A stretch of DNA of 64,000 nt from Devosia sp. MC521 (GCF_014127105.1 NZ_CP059902.1:839001-903000), one strand, 5' to 3'. Positions 1 to 8,091 are shown, counted from the stretch's first letter. Notes: generated by a model not told the origin, from the letters alone. Numbers and translations: made by a program.

Positions 1-1239
1 GAGGTCATTGGCTCGCTCGATTGGTATCCCGAAACCAAGAAGGACAAAGAGCGCTACATAGCCAATTATGACCGCGTAAATTCGCTTCTCCATCGCATCG
101 TCGAAGACGAAGACCCAATCCGTCGGTTCTGGCCGTCCTCGCCTTCGCTGGGCTATATGGACTTCTCCGATGGCTGGCATTCCGACACGCGCGGTGACCT
201 CCACTATTGGGACGTCTGGCACTCCGCCAAAAGCTTTGAAGCCTACCGCACGGTCAATCCGCGCTTTGCCTCCGAATTCGGCTTCCAGAGCTTCACCTCA
301 ATGAATGTCATCGAGACCTTCTCTGAGGAAAAGGATCGCAATCCATCGTCGCCCGTCATGGAAAACCACCAGCGCAATGCGGGCGGCAATGCGCGCATTC
401 TCGAAACCATGACGCGCTACTTCCGCTTCCCGCGCGATTTCACCCAGATGGTGTTCCTGTCGCAAATCCAGCAGGGTCTCGCGATCAAGACGGCCATTGA
501 ATATTGGCGTTCCACCAAGCCGCGCTGCATGGGCACACTCTATTGGCAGATCAACGATCTCTGGCCGGTCGCGTCTTGGTCTTCGCTCGATTACGGCGGT
601 CAGTGGAAGCTGATGCACTATATGGCGCGCCGCTTCTTCTTGCCTATCAATGTTGTCGCCGTGCCTCAGCACACCGAATTGCGCACCAATACGCGTGGCA
701 TTCCCGTTGAAGGCCAGCTGCCGAGTGAAATCGTCCTCAAGGCAATCAATGACACAGGCCACGCCGCAACGATCGCGCTCGAAGTCCTCGCGGTTCGCGT
801 TTCCGGCGGGCAACGGCAGCTGTGGTCGGGCAATGCCGCTGTCGGTCCCGATGCGGCCATTGCTGTAACCGAAATTGCCACGAGCACCCTTGCTGAGGAC
901 GAATTCCTCTACTTCATCTGGAAAGACGCCAACGGAACTATTCTGGGCGAGAACGACTTCTTCCTCAAACCCTACAAGGCTTTTGAACTGCCGCAAGCGA
1001 ATGTCTCGTCCAAGTGGAGCGAGGCGAATGGTCAGCCGGTCCTTACCCTTGAGGCGGACGCCCCCGCATTCTTTGTCACGGCGACGACCAATGTTCCGGG
1101 CTATTTCTCCGACAATGCGGTCACACTTCTGCCGGGTCGTCCTGTGTCGCTCACCTTCACATCACGCCGCGGCGCGGAGGTTAGCGTTGCAACGCTGTCA
1201 GAGGGTTTGACGGTTCAGCACCTCGCTGAAACCTTCTAA
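1..1239 (+). CDS. Beta-mannosidase, C-terminal part (GH2 family), cut by the window edge
   Basis: The frame is open from base 1, so the N-terminal sugar-binding domain and part of the barrel are missing; 412 residues remain. The fragment carries the end of the GH2 catalytic barrel: the motif SEFGFQS, whose Glu (codon 274-276) is the expected nucleophile, and the later block TLYWQINDLWP typical of beta-mannosidases. The last 200 residues or so look like the C-terminal beta-sandwich. The enzyme should release mannose from the non-reducing ends of beta-mannosides, probably oligosaccharides taken up by an upstream transporter outside the window. It is followed by a good terminator, so it ends its transcription unit. 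The family is sure; the substrate is inferred. Confidence 0.88.
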   Translation, partial: EVIGSLDWYPETKKDKERYIANYDRVNSLLHRIVEDEDPIRRFWPSSPSLGYMDFSDGWHSDTRGDLHYWDVWHSAKSFEAYRTVNPRFASEFGFQSFTSMNVIETFSEEKDRNPSSPVMENHQRNAGGNARILETMTRYFRFPRDFTQMVFLSQIQQGLAIKTAIEYWRSTKPRCMGTLYWQINDLWPVASWSSLDYGGQWKLMHYMARRFFLPINVVAVPQHTELRTNTRGIPVEGQLPSEIVLKAINDTGHAATIALEVLAVRVSGGQRQLWSGNAAVGPDAAIAVTEIATSTLAEDEFLYFIWKDANGTILGENDFFLKPYKAFELPQANVSSKWSEANGQPVLTLEADAPAFFVTATTNVPGYFSDNAVTLLPGRPVSLTFTSRRGAEVSVATLSEGLTVQHLAETF

Positions 1240-1274
1240 ACCGGGAAAGCTCCAAACTTCCATACAAGATTGTG

Positions 1275-1308
1275 AGCCGCACCTATTGACTTGGGTGCGG
1301 CTTTCTTC
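1275..1308 (+). terminator. Rho-independent terminator of the beta-mannosidase
   Basis: A perfect 9-bp stem (AGCCGCACC at 1275-1283 with GGTGCGGCT at 1294-1302) and a 10-base loop are followed by TTCTTC, 36 bases after the stop codon. Confidence 0.8.
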
Positions 1309-1414
1309 AACCCTACCGATGCGGCGCATAAGACTCCCGCCGCGGAGTACCACCCTTGTTCATAGAATTTTCGTCCACGCCCACACCGGGCGGGCCGTCG
1401 TTTGAGTTTCGCTA

Positions 1415-2329
1415 ATGGCTTTTCCTGTTTTGCCGGTCGAGAACCGCGTCAACACCGCCATTGGCTTCCTGATGCTGTCCCAAGTCGTGCTGCTGGTGCT
1501 CGATATTTCGGCCAAATGGCTGGCGCTCTCGGGCATGCCGACCACCGAAATCGTCTTCGTGCGCTATGGCATGCACTTCATTTTGCTCATGCTGCTCTTC
1601 CTCCCGGTGCAGGGCAAAAACCTGTTCCGCTCGGGCAATATCAAGCTTGAGCTTGTGCGCGGCTTTTGCCTGTTTAGCACCACCTCGCTCAACTTCTGGG
1701 CGATGAGCTATCTGGCCCTCACCGTCACCAGCGCCATTGCCTTCACGGCGCCTCTCATGGTCTGCGCTCTGTCCGGTCCCATGCTGGGCGAAAAGGTGGG
1801 CTGGCGTCGCTGGATGGCCATCGGCATTGGCTTTATCGGCACGCTGATCATCGTCCGCCCCGGCTCTGAGGCCTTCCACCCCGCGGCATTCATCAGCCTT
1901 GGCTGCGCGGTCTTCCTCGCACTCTTCACCATTTTCACCCGCAAACTTGCGGGGGTAGATGCCGCGCTGACGCAACAATTTTACGCCAGCATTGTGCCGA
2001 TCACGCTTTTGGCTCCCGTGGCCCTCACGGGCTGGGTCTGGCCACAAAGCTCGATCTCTTGGGCTGCGTTCTTTGTTATGGGTGCCGCCGGGCTCTTCGG
2101 GCACATCTTAAACTCCACAGCGCTCCGATACGCGGGCGCATCCATCCTTGCGCCCTTCACCTATGTCAGCCTCGTCTATCTCTCGATTGCCAGCTGGTTG
2201 ATTTTCAACGAGCCGCCGGATGCTTGGTTTATCCTGGGCGCCTCGATCATCATCGGCTCGGGTATTTATATCTGGCTGCGCGAGCGCAAAGTGGCGCGAC
2301 AAGCCGCTGCCGTTCCCCTCGTCGATTAA
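1415..2329 (+). CDS. EamA/DMT family membrane transporter
   Basis: This 304-residue protein is almost entirely hydrophobic, with about ten predicted membrane helices in two halves, the layout of the drug/metabolite transporter superfamily. The first helix pair (about 10-60) holds a charged FVRYGMHF stretch common in EamA proteins, and the C-terminus is a short basic tail. Such permeases export or import small metabolites across the inner membrane; the substrate cannot be read from sequence. The ATG at 1415 gives a normal family length, but its ribosome site is weak. It is convergent with ndh, and a shared hairpin separates the two. Confidence 0.85.
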   Translation: MAFPVLPVENRVNTAIGFLMLSQVVLLVLDISAKWLALSGMPTTEIVFVRYGMHFILLMLLFLPVQGKNLFRSGNIKLELVRGFCLFSTTSLNFWAMSYLALTVTSAIAFTAPLMVCALSGPMLGEKVGWRRWMAIGIGFIGTLIIVRPGSEAFHPAAFISLGCAVFLALFTIFTRKLAGVDAALTQQFYASIVPITLLAPVALTGWVWPQSSISWAAFFVMGAAGLFGHILNSTALRYAGASILAPFTYVSLVYLSIASWLIFNEPPDAWFILGASIIIGSGIYIWLRERKVARQAAAVPLVD

Positions 2330-2332
2330 AAC

Positions 2333-2361
2333 AAAAGGGCCAGCGAAAGCTGGCCCTAATT
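2333..2361. terminator. Bidirectional terminator between the EamA permease and ndh
   Basis: GGGCCAGC (2337-2344), a GAAA tetraloop and GCTGGCCC (2349-2356) form a perfect 8-bp stem. An A-run on the left and a T-rich run on the right let it work in both directions for the two convergent genes. Confidence 0.85.
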
Positions 2362-3651
2362 TTATTTCTCGGTGACTTCTTCGAGCGGCTTTTTGGTTTC
2401 TGCCGCGCCGTGAACAATAAGCCGGTTTGAGCGCTGCCCGGTGAAATGGGTCCACAGCCAGCTGATGGTCACGAAGATGCGCGTCTTGATTTCGACGAGG
2501 AAATAGACGTGCGCAATGCACCATAGCCACCACGCCACCCAGCCGGTGAAGACCACCTTGCCGAAGTCGGTCACTGCCGAGCGCTTGCCGATCGTCGCCA
2601 GATCGCCCGCGTGCTTATAATTGAACGGCACATGCCGCCTATCGCCCACGAGGCGACGGTTGATAACGCCTGCCACATAGGCGCCCATCTGCTTGGCAGC
2701 AGGGGCCACGCCCGGCACAGGCTTGCCGTTGAACGTCGTGCTCGCCACGTCGCCGATGACAAAAACATTGTCCATGCCCGGCACGCGCAGATCATCGCCA
2801 ACCTGCACGCGGCCTGCGCGGTCGCCTTCAATGCCCAGCCACTTGGCAGCCGGCGACGCCGACACACCCGCGGCCCAGATAACAGTGCGTGTCGGCAGGT
2901 ACTTTACGCCATAGCGCACGCCTTCATCGTCGATATGAACCACAGCAGAGCCAAGTTCCACTTCCACGCCCAGCTTATTGAGCGCGCTCAGCGTGTAATC
3001 CGACAATGCCGGACGGAAGTTGCCCAACACCTTGCCCGCGGCTTCGATCAACACCACGCGCAGCTCTTCGGGCTTGATGTGTGTGAACTGGTTCTTGAGC
3101 GAAATCCGGCCCAGCTCGATAATCGCGCCTGCCAGTTCCACACCCGTCGGACCCGCGCCGATCACGGCAAAGGTCAGCAGCGCCTTGCGCTTTTCCGGGT
3201 CGTTCTCGCGCTCTGCGGCTTCAAAAGCCAGCAGCAGCTTGCGGCGAATAGCGGTCGCGTCTTCGAGCGTCTTCAGGCCCGGCGCGTATTTTTCCCACTC
3301 GTCATGGCCGAAATAGGCGTGCTGCGCACCCGTCGCCAAAATCAGGCTGTCATAGGCTTCGCGCGTACCGTCCTCGAGCACAACTTCGCGCGCCCCGGTA
3401 TCGACGCCGGTCACGGTTGCCATCAACACATGCGCATTCTCTTGGCTGCGCAAAATGTGGCGGATCGGCCAGGCGATTTCCGAAGGGCTCAGCGCGGCGG
3501 TCGCGACTTGATAGAGCAGGGGCTGAAACAAGTGGTGGTTGCGACGGTCGATCACCACCACTTCAGCGTCAGCGGACTTCAAGGCCTTCGCCGCAGCCAT
3601 TCCGCCGAACCCGGCGCCCACAATTACGACGCGGTGTTTACGGCTCGTCAT
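2362..3651 (-). CDS. ndh: Type II NADH:quinone oxidoreductase (NDH-2)
   Basis: This single-subunit flavoenzyme oxidises NADH and passes electrons to quinone at the inner membrane without pumping protons. The N-terminus has the FAD-binding motif VGAGFGG (about 11-17), a second dinucleotide fold has VIGAGPTGVELAG (about 163-175), and the conserved FVIGDVA lies near residue 298. A Trp-rich hydrophobic C-terminal part (about 370-400) fits membrane attachment. At 429 residues it has the usual NDH-2 length. It lies 30 bases downstream of the FGGY kinase on the same strand, so the two could be cotranscribed, though their functions do not obviously connect. Confidence 0.92.
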   Translation of the reverse strand: MTSRKHRVVIVGAGFGGMAAAKALKSADAEVVVIDRRNHHLFQPLLYQVATAALSPSEIAWPIRHILRSQENAHVLMATVTGVDTGAREVVLEDGTREAYDSLILATGAQHAYFGHDEWEKYAPGLKTLEDATAIRRKLLLAFEAAERENDPEKRKALLTFAVIGAGPTGVELAGAIIELGRISLKNQFTHIKPEELRVVLIEAAGKVLGNFRPALSDYTLSALNKLGVEVELGSAVVHIDDEGVRYGVKYLPTRTVIWAAGVSASPAAKWLGIEGDRAGRVQVGDDLRVPGMDNVFVIGDVASTTFNGKPVPGVAPAAKQMGAYVAGVINRRLVGDRRHVPFNYKHAGDLATIGKRSAVTDFGKVVFTGWVAWWLWCIAHVYFLVEIKTRIFVTISWLWTHFTGQRSNRLIVHGAAETKKPLEEVTEK

Positions 3652-3681
3652 GGCTAGTCCTTGTATAGTGCGTCTTAGACG

Positions 3682-5067
3682 CTAGAGATTCTTGGTCTTT
3701 TTCTCCCAACCTTCGCTGTAATTTTTGAACCCTTGTACGACAAGCGGCGGAAATGCCGCAGGCAGGGGGGCTTGAGGGAGATCTTCACAACATAATACCG
3801 CGGCCCCGAAACTGGTTCCTGTACTGTCCTGCGAGGCGTGGACCGGCCTTTCGGTCAGCGCCGCCAAAGCCCGGCAATACAAGGCGTTCCGCGCCAGCGG
3901 CCCCTCCACAATAATCGCCTCGCCGACCCCGCAAAGTCCCAAGGCCGCGCGGGTCAAATGCGCGAGGTACAGTGTCGCAGCAGCCGTGCGCTGCCCCTCT
4001 GTCAGCACCGACTTGTCCACAGACCATTCGCCTCGCCTCTGCCCATAGGGGCCCACACCGGCGACAAAACTCGGATAGGCCTGCACCTGCTGCTCGATCA
4101 CGAAAGCAATGTCCGCCGCGCTCGGCTCGGCATAGTTCGGCACCAAGAGATCGAACTCGCGCCCACCCATAAACCGCGCCGTCGGCACAGGACGCCCCAG
4201 CGCGTCGACATTGGCCAGACTGTCGCGTTCCTTGTCGAGCGCTGCAGTGCTGCCCCCAAGGGTCATGCAAATGGTCCAGGTGCCGCTGGATATGACAGTA
4301 ACCGGATTCTGAAACCGGGTGAGATAGGGCACCAGCGACGCGTTTGAATCGTGAATGCCCGAGCAAACCGGCGTGTCTGCGGGCAGCCCGGTCTCAACCG
4401 CCACCCGCGCCGTAATATGCCCCAAGACCGCCGCAGCCGGTTTGACGGGCGGAAACAGCGCGCGCCACCCTTGCTGCGCCACCATCTGCGAAAAATCCCC
4501 CGTATTGGGGTTCCACAGATCGGTATGGCATCCCAATGAGGTCGCTTCGCTGGCGCGCTTTCCGGTCAGCCGCCACGCCCAATATTGCGGATAGGTCAGG
4601 ATCGTCGTCACCCGCGCAAAATCGTCCGGGAAACTCTGCGCCTGCCAGAAAATCTGCGCGCCTAGATTGAGCCCATTGGGCAAGCGCGGCGACAGTGTTT
4701 CTTCAAACGTCCCCCGCGCCAGTCCATAGGCTTCGGCGCAAGTCTCGGGCAGGGGGCTTTCATAGTCGAGCACCGGCAGGGCCAATTCATCCCCCGCCAC
4801 CAGCGCCGCCGTTGCGCCATGCGTGGTGATGGAAATCGCCCCCACCCCATACTCCGCCTCAAACGCCCGCAACCCGTCGAGAATAAACGCCCAGAGCCGC
4901 TCTGTGTCATGAGCCAGAATAGCGGTCCCGCCTACGTCCAATTCGATGGACCGATTGGGTGTTGAGCGCGTGTCGATATGGTGTCCATCGCCCCCCAGCA
5001 AAACCAGTTTCGCATTGGTTTTTCCAATATCGATGACAGCAATATTGCGATTAGACGAAGCGGTCAT
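3682..5067 (-). CDS. FGGY-family carbohydrate kinase
   Basis: This cytoplasmic kinase should phosphorylate a sugar or sugar alcohol with ATP. The N-terminus has the ASKHA phosphate-1 motif AVIDIGKTNAK (about 10-20). The middle has the SGIHDSNAS segment with the likely catalytic Asp and the SSGTWT phosphate-2 motif. The 461-residue length is typical. It resembles the rhamnulokinase/fuculokinase branch, but substrate is not decided by sequence. An in-frame ATG exists 18 bases upstream; I chose 5067 because GGGGAGGG lies just before it. The beta-mannosidase and an AGE isomerase elsewhere in the window also point to sugar use. Confidence 0.85.
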   Translation of the reverse strand: MTASSNRNIAVIDIGKTNAKLVLLGGDGHHIDTRSTPNRSIELDVGGTAILAHDTERLWAFILDGLRAFEAEYGVGAISITTHGATAALVAGDELALPVLDYESPLPETCAEAYGLARGTFEETLSPRLPNGLNLGAQIFWQAQSFPDDFARVTTILTYPQYWAWRLTGKRASEATSLGCHTDLWNPNTGDFSQMVAQQGWRALFPPVKPAAAVLGHITARVAVETGLPADTPVCSGIHDSNASLVPYLTRFQNPVTVISSGTWTICMTLGGSTAALDKERDSLANVDALGRPVPTARFMGGREFDLLVPNYAEPSAADIAFVIEQQVQAYPSFVAGVGPYGQRRGEWSVDKSVLTEGQRTAAATLYLAHLTRAALGLCGVGEAIIVEGPLARNALYCRALAALTERPVHASQDSTGTSFGAAVLCCEDLPQAPLPAAFPPLVVQGFKNYSEGWEKKTKNL

Positions 5068-5200
5068 CGGCCCTCCCCAGCACAACGAACCACTCGAAAC
5101 TAAATGATTTTTTGGGCGGGGGCTACGCTGGAATGGTAGGGGTTTTGGGCTGTTCTATTCGTGCCGAGGGATCGCCCCATGCGGCAACCACCACCAGTCC

Positions 5201-5233
5201 TCACCCTCGGGCCTGACCGGAGGGCTCTTCACT
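5201..5233. repeat. Short palindromic repeat, degenerate copy
   Basis: The core CCCTCGGGCCTGACCGGAGGG followed by CTCTTCACTT matches, with changes, the elements at 6085-6121, 6446-6482 and 6747-6780. One arm is imperfect here. It sits in non-coding DNA 140 bases upstream of the FGGY kinase start. Confidence 0.55.
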
Positions 5234-5345
5234 TTCCAATTCTCACACGGACGCAGGCCTGCGAAACCTACCCCGCCCCTGCAGAGGTATTTCTGAAACA
5301 GCCCATGCTCACGTGCAGTTTTGGTGCGACCAGCCTCAATACGGC

Positions 5346-5561
5346 CTAGTCCTCGTCATCGCCAGCTGGTGTTTTAACGTACCGAATAAACGCGAAGACA
5401 AATGTTGCAAGCAGGATCGACGCATCGCCGTGCGACGGGAAAATTATGATCCCTTTGAATTCCACAAAGCCGAACGCCACTCGAATGACTGCGGCGGTTA
5501 GTGCCCAAGTGATCATGAGATTTCTGAATCGCTTGGGTGGTGGGTCAAGCATATAAGACAT
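5346..5561 (-). CDS. Small hypothetical membrane protein (71 aa)
   Basis: I do not recognise a family. The predicted product is basic at the N-terminus (PPPKRFRN) followed by two hydrophobic stretches at about 14-32 and 46-62, and ends with an acidic tail, as a small inner-membrane protein would. A second ATG three codons in is an equally possible start, and neither has a clear ribosome site. It lies at the edge of an AT-rich stretch in a poorly coding region and could be acquired DNA. Confidence 0.4.
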   Translation of the reverse strand: MSYMLDPPPKRFRNLMITWALTAAVIRVAFGFVEFKGIIIFPSHGDASILLATFVFAFIRYVKTPAGDDED

Positions 5562-5786
5562 GGAAAACTAAACTGGGCGATTCATTGCATTATTGGCAAG
5601 CTATGGAGTGGAAATCGTCTCGTCTATTGTGGTTCTGATTTCTGCTTAATGCAGTCAGTTTTAATAAAGTCTACAAAAGAGCCGTCATTAGTTTTAGGTT
5701 ATAGTGTTCAGTATTGGTAATGAAATTTGCTATCGAGCTGTCGAGGAATCTTGGTTCCGATTTATTAGTGCAACTCTATTTCTATT
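5562..5786. other. AT-rich intergenic stretch
   Basis: This segment is visibly richer in A and T than its GC-rich surroundings. It separates two small divergent membrane-protein ORFs and would hold both promoters. I see no gene, hairpin or repeat in it. The composition shift suggests DNA of foreign origin. Confidence 0.4.
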
Positions 5787-6053
5787 GTGGAAGGTAGTGA
5801 ATTGTCGCGACTTGGACATGGTCGATCATCGTACGGGCTTTATCAACTAATCGGCACTGTGTTCGTGTTAGCCGTCTTTTCCTTCGCTCGGCCGGGAACA
5901 TATCCGAATAAAGGGCCGTCTCTATACGAGCGGTTTCGGAGTGGTGCCGCCAACGATGTGGATATCCTCATCAGTCTTGGGATGATCATCGCCATCGCCT
6001 ATTCAGTCGCCGTTCTGATTAGCGATGTCAGGAGCACTGGGCATTGGTGGTAA
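5787..6053 (+). CDS. Small hypothetical membrane protein (up to 88 aa)
   Basis: No family is recognised. There are two hydrophobic segments, about 19-34 and 60-80, separated by a polar loop with PNKGPSLYERF, consistent with a two-helix inner-membrane protein. Both possible starts are non-ATG: GTG at 5787, or TTG at 5802, which has GGAAGG about seven bases before it and may be the real one (83 aa). It belongs to the accessory segment between the FGGY kinase and dusA. Confidence 0.4.
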   Translation: MEGSELSRLGHGRSSYGLYQLIGTVFVLAVFSFARPGTYPNKGPSLYERFRSGAANDVDILISLGMIIAIAYSVAVLISDVRSTGHWW

Positions 6054-6194
6054 CCTGACCTCGCCTTCAAACCAGCCCTCGTCGTCCCCCTCGGGCCTGA
6101 CCTGATGGCGCTACACTTCAATTCGGCACTCTCCACCCCGCCACCCCCGCGAACGCGGTGGCCTCCGTTACTGACGCTCCGAACTCTCCACCCC

Positions 6195-6271
6195 GTCATT
6201 GCCGGCCCTGTCCCGGCAATCCAGTCGGAACCACGATCGCACTGGATCCCCGGGACAAGCCCGAGGATGAC
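6195..6271. repeat. Large imperfect inverted repeat inside copy A
   Basis: A 31-base arm (6195-6225, starting GTCATTGCCGG) and a 31-base arm (6241-6271, ending CCGAGGATGAC) are imperfect reverse complements around a 15-base spacer. Each arm is itself partly palindromic. Short palindromes of this GTCAT...CCCGG style are common intergenic repeats in Hyphomicrobiales genomes. Confidence 0.8.
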
Positions 6272-6321
6272 GCCGAGTGGAGCCCACCACTCACCAAACT
6301 CTCGTATCAGCAAGCACAGCC

Positions 6322-6342
6322 CCCTCGGCTCAAGGCCGAGGG
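6322..6342. repeat. Short palindromic repeat, inverted copy
   Basis: CCCTCGGC (6322-6329), loop TCAAG and GCCGAGGG (6335-6342) form a perfect 8-bp hairpin. Read on the minus strand it matches the CCCTCGG...TTGA...CCGAGGG element at 6750. It lies in the segment present only in copy A, so it probably inserted there or was lost from copy B. Confidence 0.7.
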
Positions 6343-6448
6343 TGACGCAGAAAGTGTGTGGCCAGTGTCGCGGTCAACAAAGGCGTCCGCAGCCCTTGCC
6401 CATCAAACTTCACCCTTCCGAGCGCTTGGCTCCAGCCACCAGCTGTCA

Positions 6449-6728
6449 CCCTCGGGCCTGACCTGATGGCGCTACACTTCAAGCCAACACTATCCACCTC
6501 GTACCCCCGCGAAAGCGGGGGCCTCCGTTACTGACGCTCCGAACTCTCCACCCCGTCATTGCCGGCCCTGTCCCGGCAATCCAGTCGGAACCACGATCGC
6601 ACTGGATCCCCGGGACAAGCCCGAGGATGACGCCGAGAGTGTGTGGCCAATGTCGCGGTCAACAAAGGCGTCCGCAGCCCTTGCCCATCAAACTTCACCC
6701 TTCCGAGCGCTTCGCTCCAGCCACCAGC
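6449..6728 (+). repeat. Long direct repeat, copy B
   Basis: This is the second copy of the repeat at 6088-6443, offset by 360-361 bases and lacking the 73-base segment. It begins with CCCTCGGGCCTGACCTGATG as copy A does and ends with CCAGCCACCAGC. The near identity over several hundred bases implies a recent tandem duplication. Confidence 0.85.
6555..6631. repeat. Large imperfect inverted repeat inside copy B
   Basis: The same two 31-base arms and 15-base spacer as at 6195-6271, exactly 360 bases downstream, with no visible change between the copies. Confidence 0.8.
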
Positions 6729-6749
6729 ATCCCCCGCGACCAGCCGTCA

Positions 6750-6770
6750 CCCTCGGGCTTGACCCGAGGG
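6750..6770. repeat. Short palindromic repeat, perfect copy
   Basis: CCCTCGGG (6750-6757), CTTGA and CCCGAGGG (6763-6770) form a perfect 8-bp stem with a 5-base loop, preceded by GTCA. This is the cleanest member of the palindrome family in the region. It has no T-run, so it is not a typical terminator. Confidence 0.75.
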
Positions 6771-6895
6771 CTCTGCACTTGGCGCGACCGTCGCAAGACC
6801 ATTGAAGGCACCAAACCTTCCCCTCCCACATTGCGTTCATTTGCGCCGCGTCATCACTCCTCCCAAAGCAGACACCTAAGCATGTGCTCACATCT

Positions 6896-7384
6896 TTAGC
6901 ATCGCCTGCGATACATTTCGCTTCGGTCGGGTGGCGGCGGCTCATCAAGCAATATGTCCATGCACTCCTTTGCTTGTGACGCCGGTGCGTAGCCATCGCG
7001 CATAAAGGTGCCGACGTAGTCCCAATGGTCCGACGGTTTGGTCCGCTCCAGCCGGAGTGGTGCCTGTAAAACTTTCCATGCACCTGCGAAGTCGATGATT
7101 CCCAGCTTTCTATCTTCTGTTCGGTATAGATTGGTCCGCAAATCTGGTCCCCACTCAGTGAGTAGGCTTACTTCGACAAGCGCTCCTTGCCGATCGACCA
7201 GCTTAAGGGTTCGGGAGCCTCCACTTCGACCAACCGTGACGGTCAATCCATCGGGCTCATATTCTGCGCTGCTTTCCCAATAACCAAAATCAAGCGTGCA
7301 GAAGGAGACGACGCCGAGCACAACTAGGGCAAGCAAGATTAACCGAACGACATTGTGCCAATTCAATCTACCGCCCTTATGCAT
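6896..7384 (-). CDS. Hypothetical membrane-anchored protein (162 aa)
   Basis: No family is recognised. After a short basic N-terminus there is one hydrophobic helix (about 12-28), then a soluble domain of about 130 residues with many charged residues and a Pro-rich patch (DEPPPPDRSEM) near the C-terminus. That predicts an inner-membrane anchor with a periplasmic domain; a Cys just after the helix makes a lipoprotein conceivable, but the lipobox is poor. The ATG start lacks a clear ribosome site. It lies between the long repeats and a second repeat pair, with no recognisable neighbours to suggest a role. Confidence 0.55.
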   Translation of the reverse strand: MHKGGRLNWHNVVRLILLALVVLGVVSFCTLDFGYWESSAEYEPDGLTVTVGRSGGSRTLKLVDRQGALVEVSLLTEWGPDLRTNLYRTEDRKLGIIDFAGAWKVLQAPLRLERTKPSDHWDYVGTFMRDGYAPASQAKECMDILLDEPPPPDRSEMYRRRC

Positions 7385-7436
7385 GCGTCAACTTAGCCAT
7401 CATTGTGCATATAAGCTGCCTGTCCGCAGCCCACAC

Positions 7437-7475
7437 CCGTTTCCGTCGATCCCACACGGCGCATACGGCGGCGAT
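7437..7475. repeat. 39-base repeat, copy 1
   Basis: CCGTTTCCGTCGATCCCA and the following bases match 7915-7953 at 36 of 39 positions. The two copies flank the small gene at 7594-7776. Confidence 0.75.
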
Positions 7476-7593
7476 CGTTTCCGAAGCTTTGGGGAGCGGA
7501 TGAGGACATTACGACCGATACCGAGCCCACTGCTGACGTTCAAAAGGTTGATGTGACCGCTTCAAAGCGGACACAACAAGCACGTGCGCTATT

Positions 7594-7776
7594 TTAGTGT
7601 AATGCCATTTTTCGGCGGATGAAGATGTCGGCAACTGCCGCCAGCACTGAAATAACTGCCATAACTGCGAGCACTGACACATTGAAAATGCCCTCGCCCA
7701 TGGCACTCATTCCTGCGGCAAACAGAAGTATAAAACACGCTGTAGCCGTGATCAAAGCATGCCGAAACTCTGCCAT
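7594..7776 (-). CDS. Small hypothetical membrane protein (60 aa)
   Basis: The product has two hydrophobic helices (about 8-24 and 32-50) and a basic C-terminus (RRKMALH), as a two-helix inner-membrane protein would. I chose the ATG at 7776 because AAGGGG lies about six bases upstream; a longer reading starting at 7800 would use a non-ATG codon. No family is recognised. It is bracketed by the two 39-base repeats, so gene plus repeats may move or duplicate as a unit. Confidence 0.5.
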   Translation of the reverse strand: MAEFRHALITATACFILLFAAGMSAMGEGIFNVSVLAVMAVISVLAAVADIFIRRKMALH

Positions 7777-7914
7777 CACCCACCCCTTGCTACTCGCCAC
7801 GCTAACAGGTCAGAACCAACGAGCAAGCACGACGGCCCCTGCTGGTTAATGGCTTACACTTCCGTAGCCGCTTCGCGCTTATCTGGTTCCAAAGCTGCCA
7901 GTCCCCTTCCCACC

Positions 7915-7953
7915 CCGTTTCCGTCGATCCCAAACGGCGCATTCGGGGGCGAT
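7915..7953. repeat. 39-base repeat, copy 2
   Basis: This is the partner of 7437-7475 with three mismatches. In this copy only, the end of the repeat (GGGGGCGAT) forms the left arm of the nested hairpin at 7945-7993. Confidence 0.75.
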
Positions 7954-7993
7954 ACCCGTCCGCTGTGAAGTTGCGGACAGCCCTATCGCCCCC
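7945..7993. other. Nested perfect hairpin
   Basis: The outer arms GGGGGCGATA (7945-7954) and TATCGCCCCC (7984-7993) pair over 10 bp. Inside, GTCCGC (7958-7963) and GCGGAC (7973-7978) pair over 6 bp around a 9-base loop. It has no T-run, lies about 100 bases before dusA, and might be an RNA structure, a repeat remnant or a protein site. Confidence 0.6.
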
Positions 7994-8091
7994 ACATCCC
8001 TTTGAGTGGCCCTATCGCCCTCTCCATGGTACAGACGGCAAAAGTTTAGTGCCGGGCCACGATCCCTCGACGTGGTGCAGATAGAATACGC

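Larger units (their letters stand above)
6088..6443 (+). repeat. Long direct repeat, copy A
   Basis: Bases 6088-6279 match 6449-6637 closely, and 6353-6443 match 6638-6728 nearly exactly. Copy A carries about 73 extra bases (6280-6352) that include a short palindrome of the same family as its neighbours. Apparent ORFs across it are translated repeat, with biased Pro/Ser/Arg composition, and are not called as genes. Confidence 0.85.
7777..8091. other. Gene-free stretch upstream of dusA
   Basis: I see no credible ORF here. It holds the second 39-base repeat (7915-7953), a large nested hairpin (7945-7993) and, after those, the presumed dusA promoter region. Confidence 0.5.

Noticed and set aside
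6088..6780. Possible CRISPR array
   Set aside because: The repeats are long, irregularly spaced and palindromic, spacers are not unique, and there are no cas genes.
6105..6899. Plus-strand ORFs of 90-118 codons and a minus-strand ORF of 131 codons
   Set aside because: They are translations of the duplicated palindromic block; Pro/Ser/Arg-rich and without a ribosome site.
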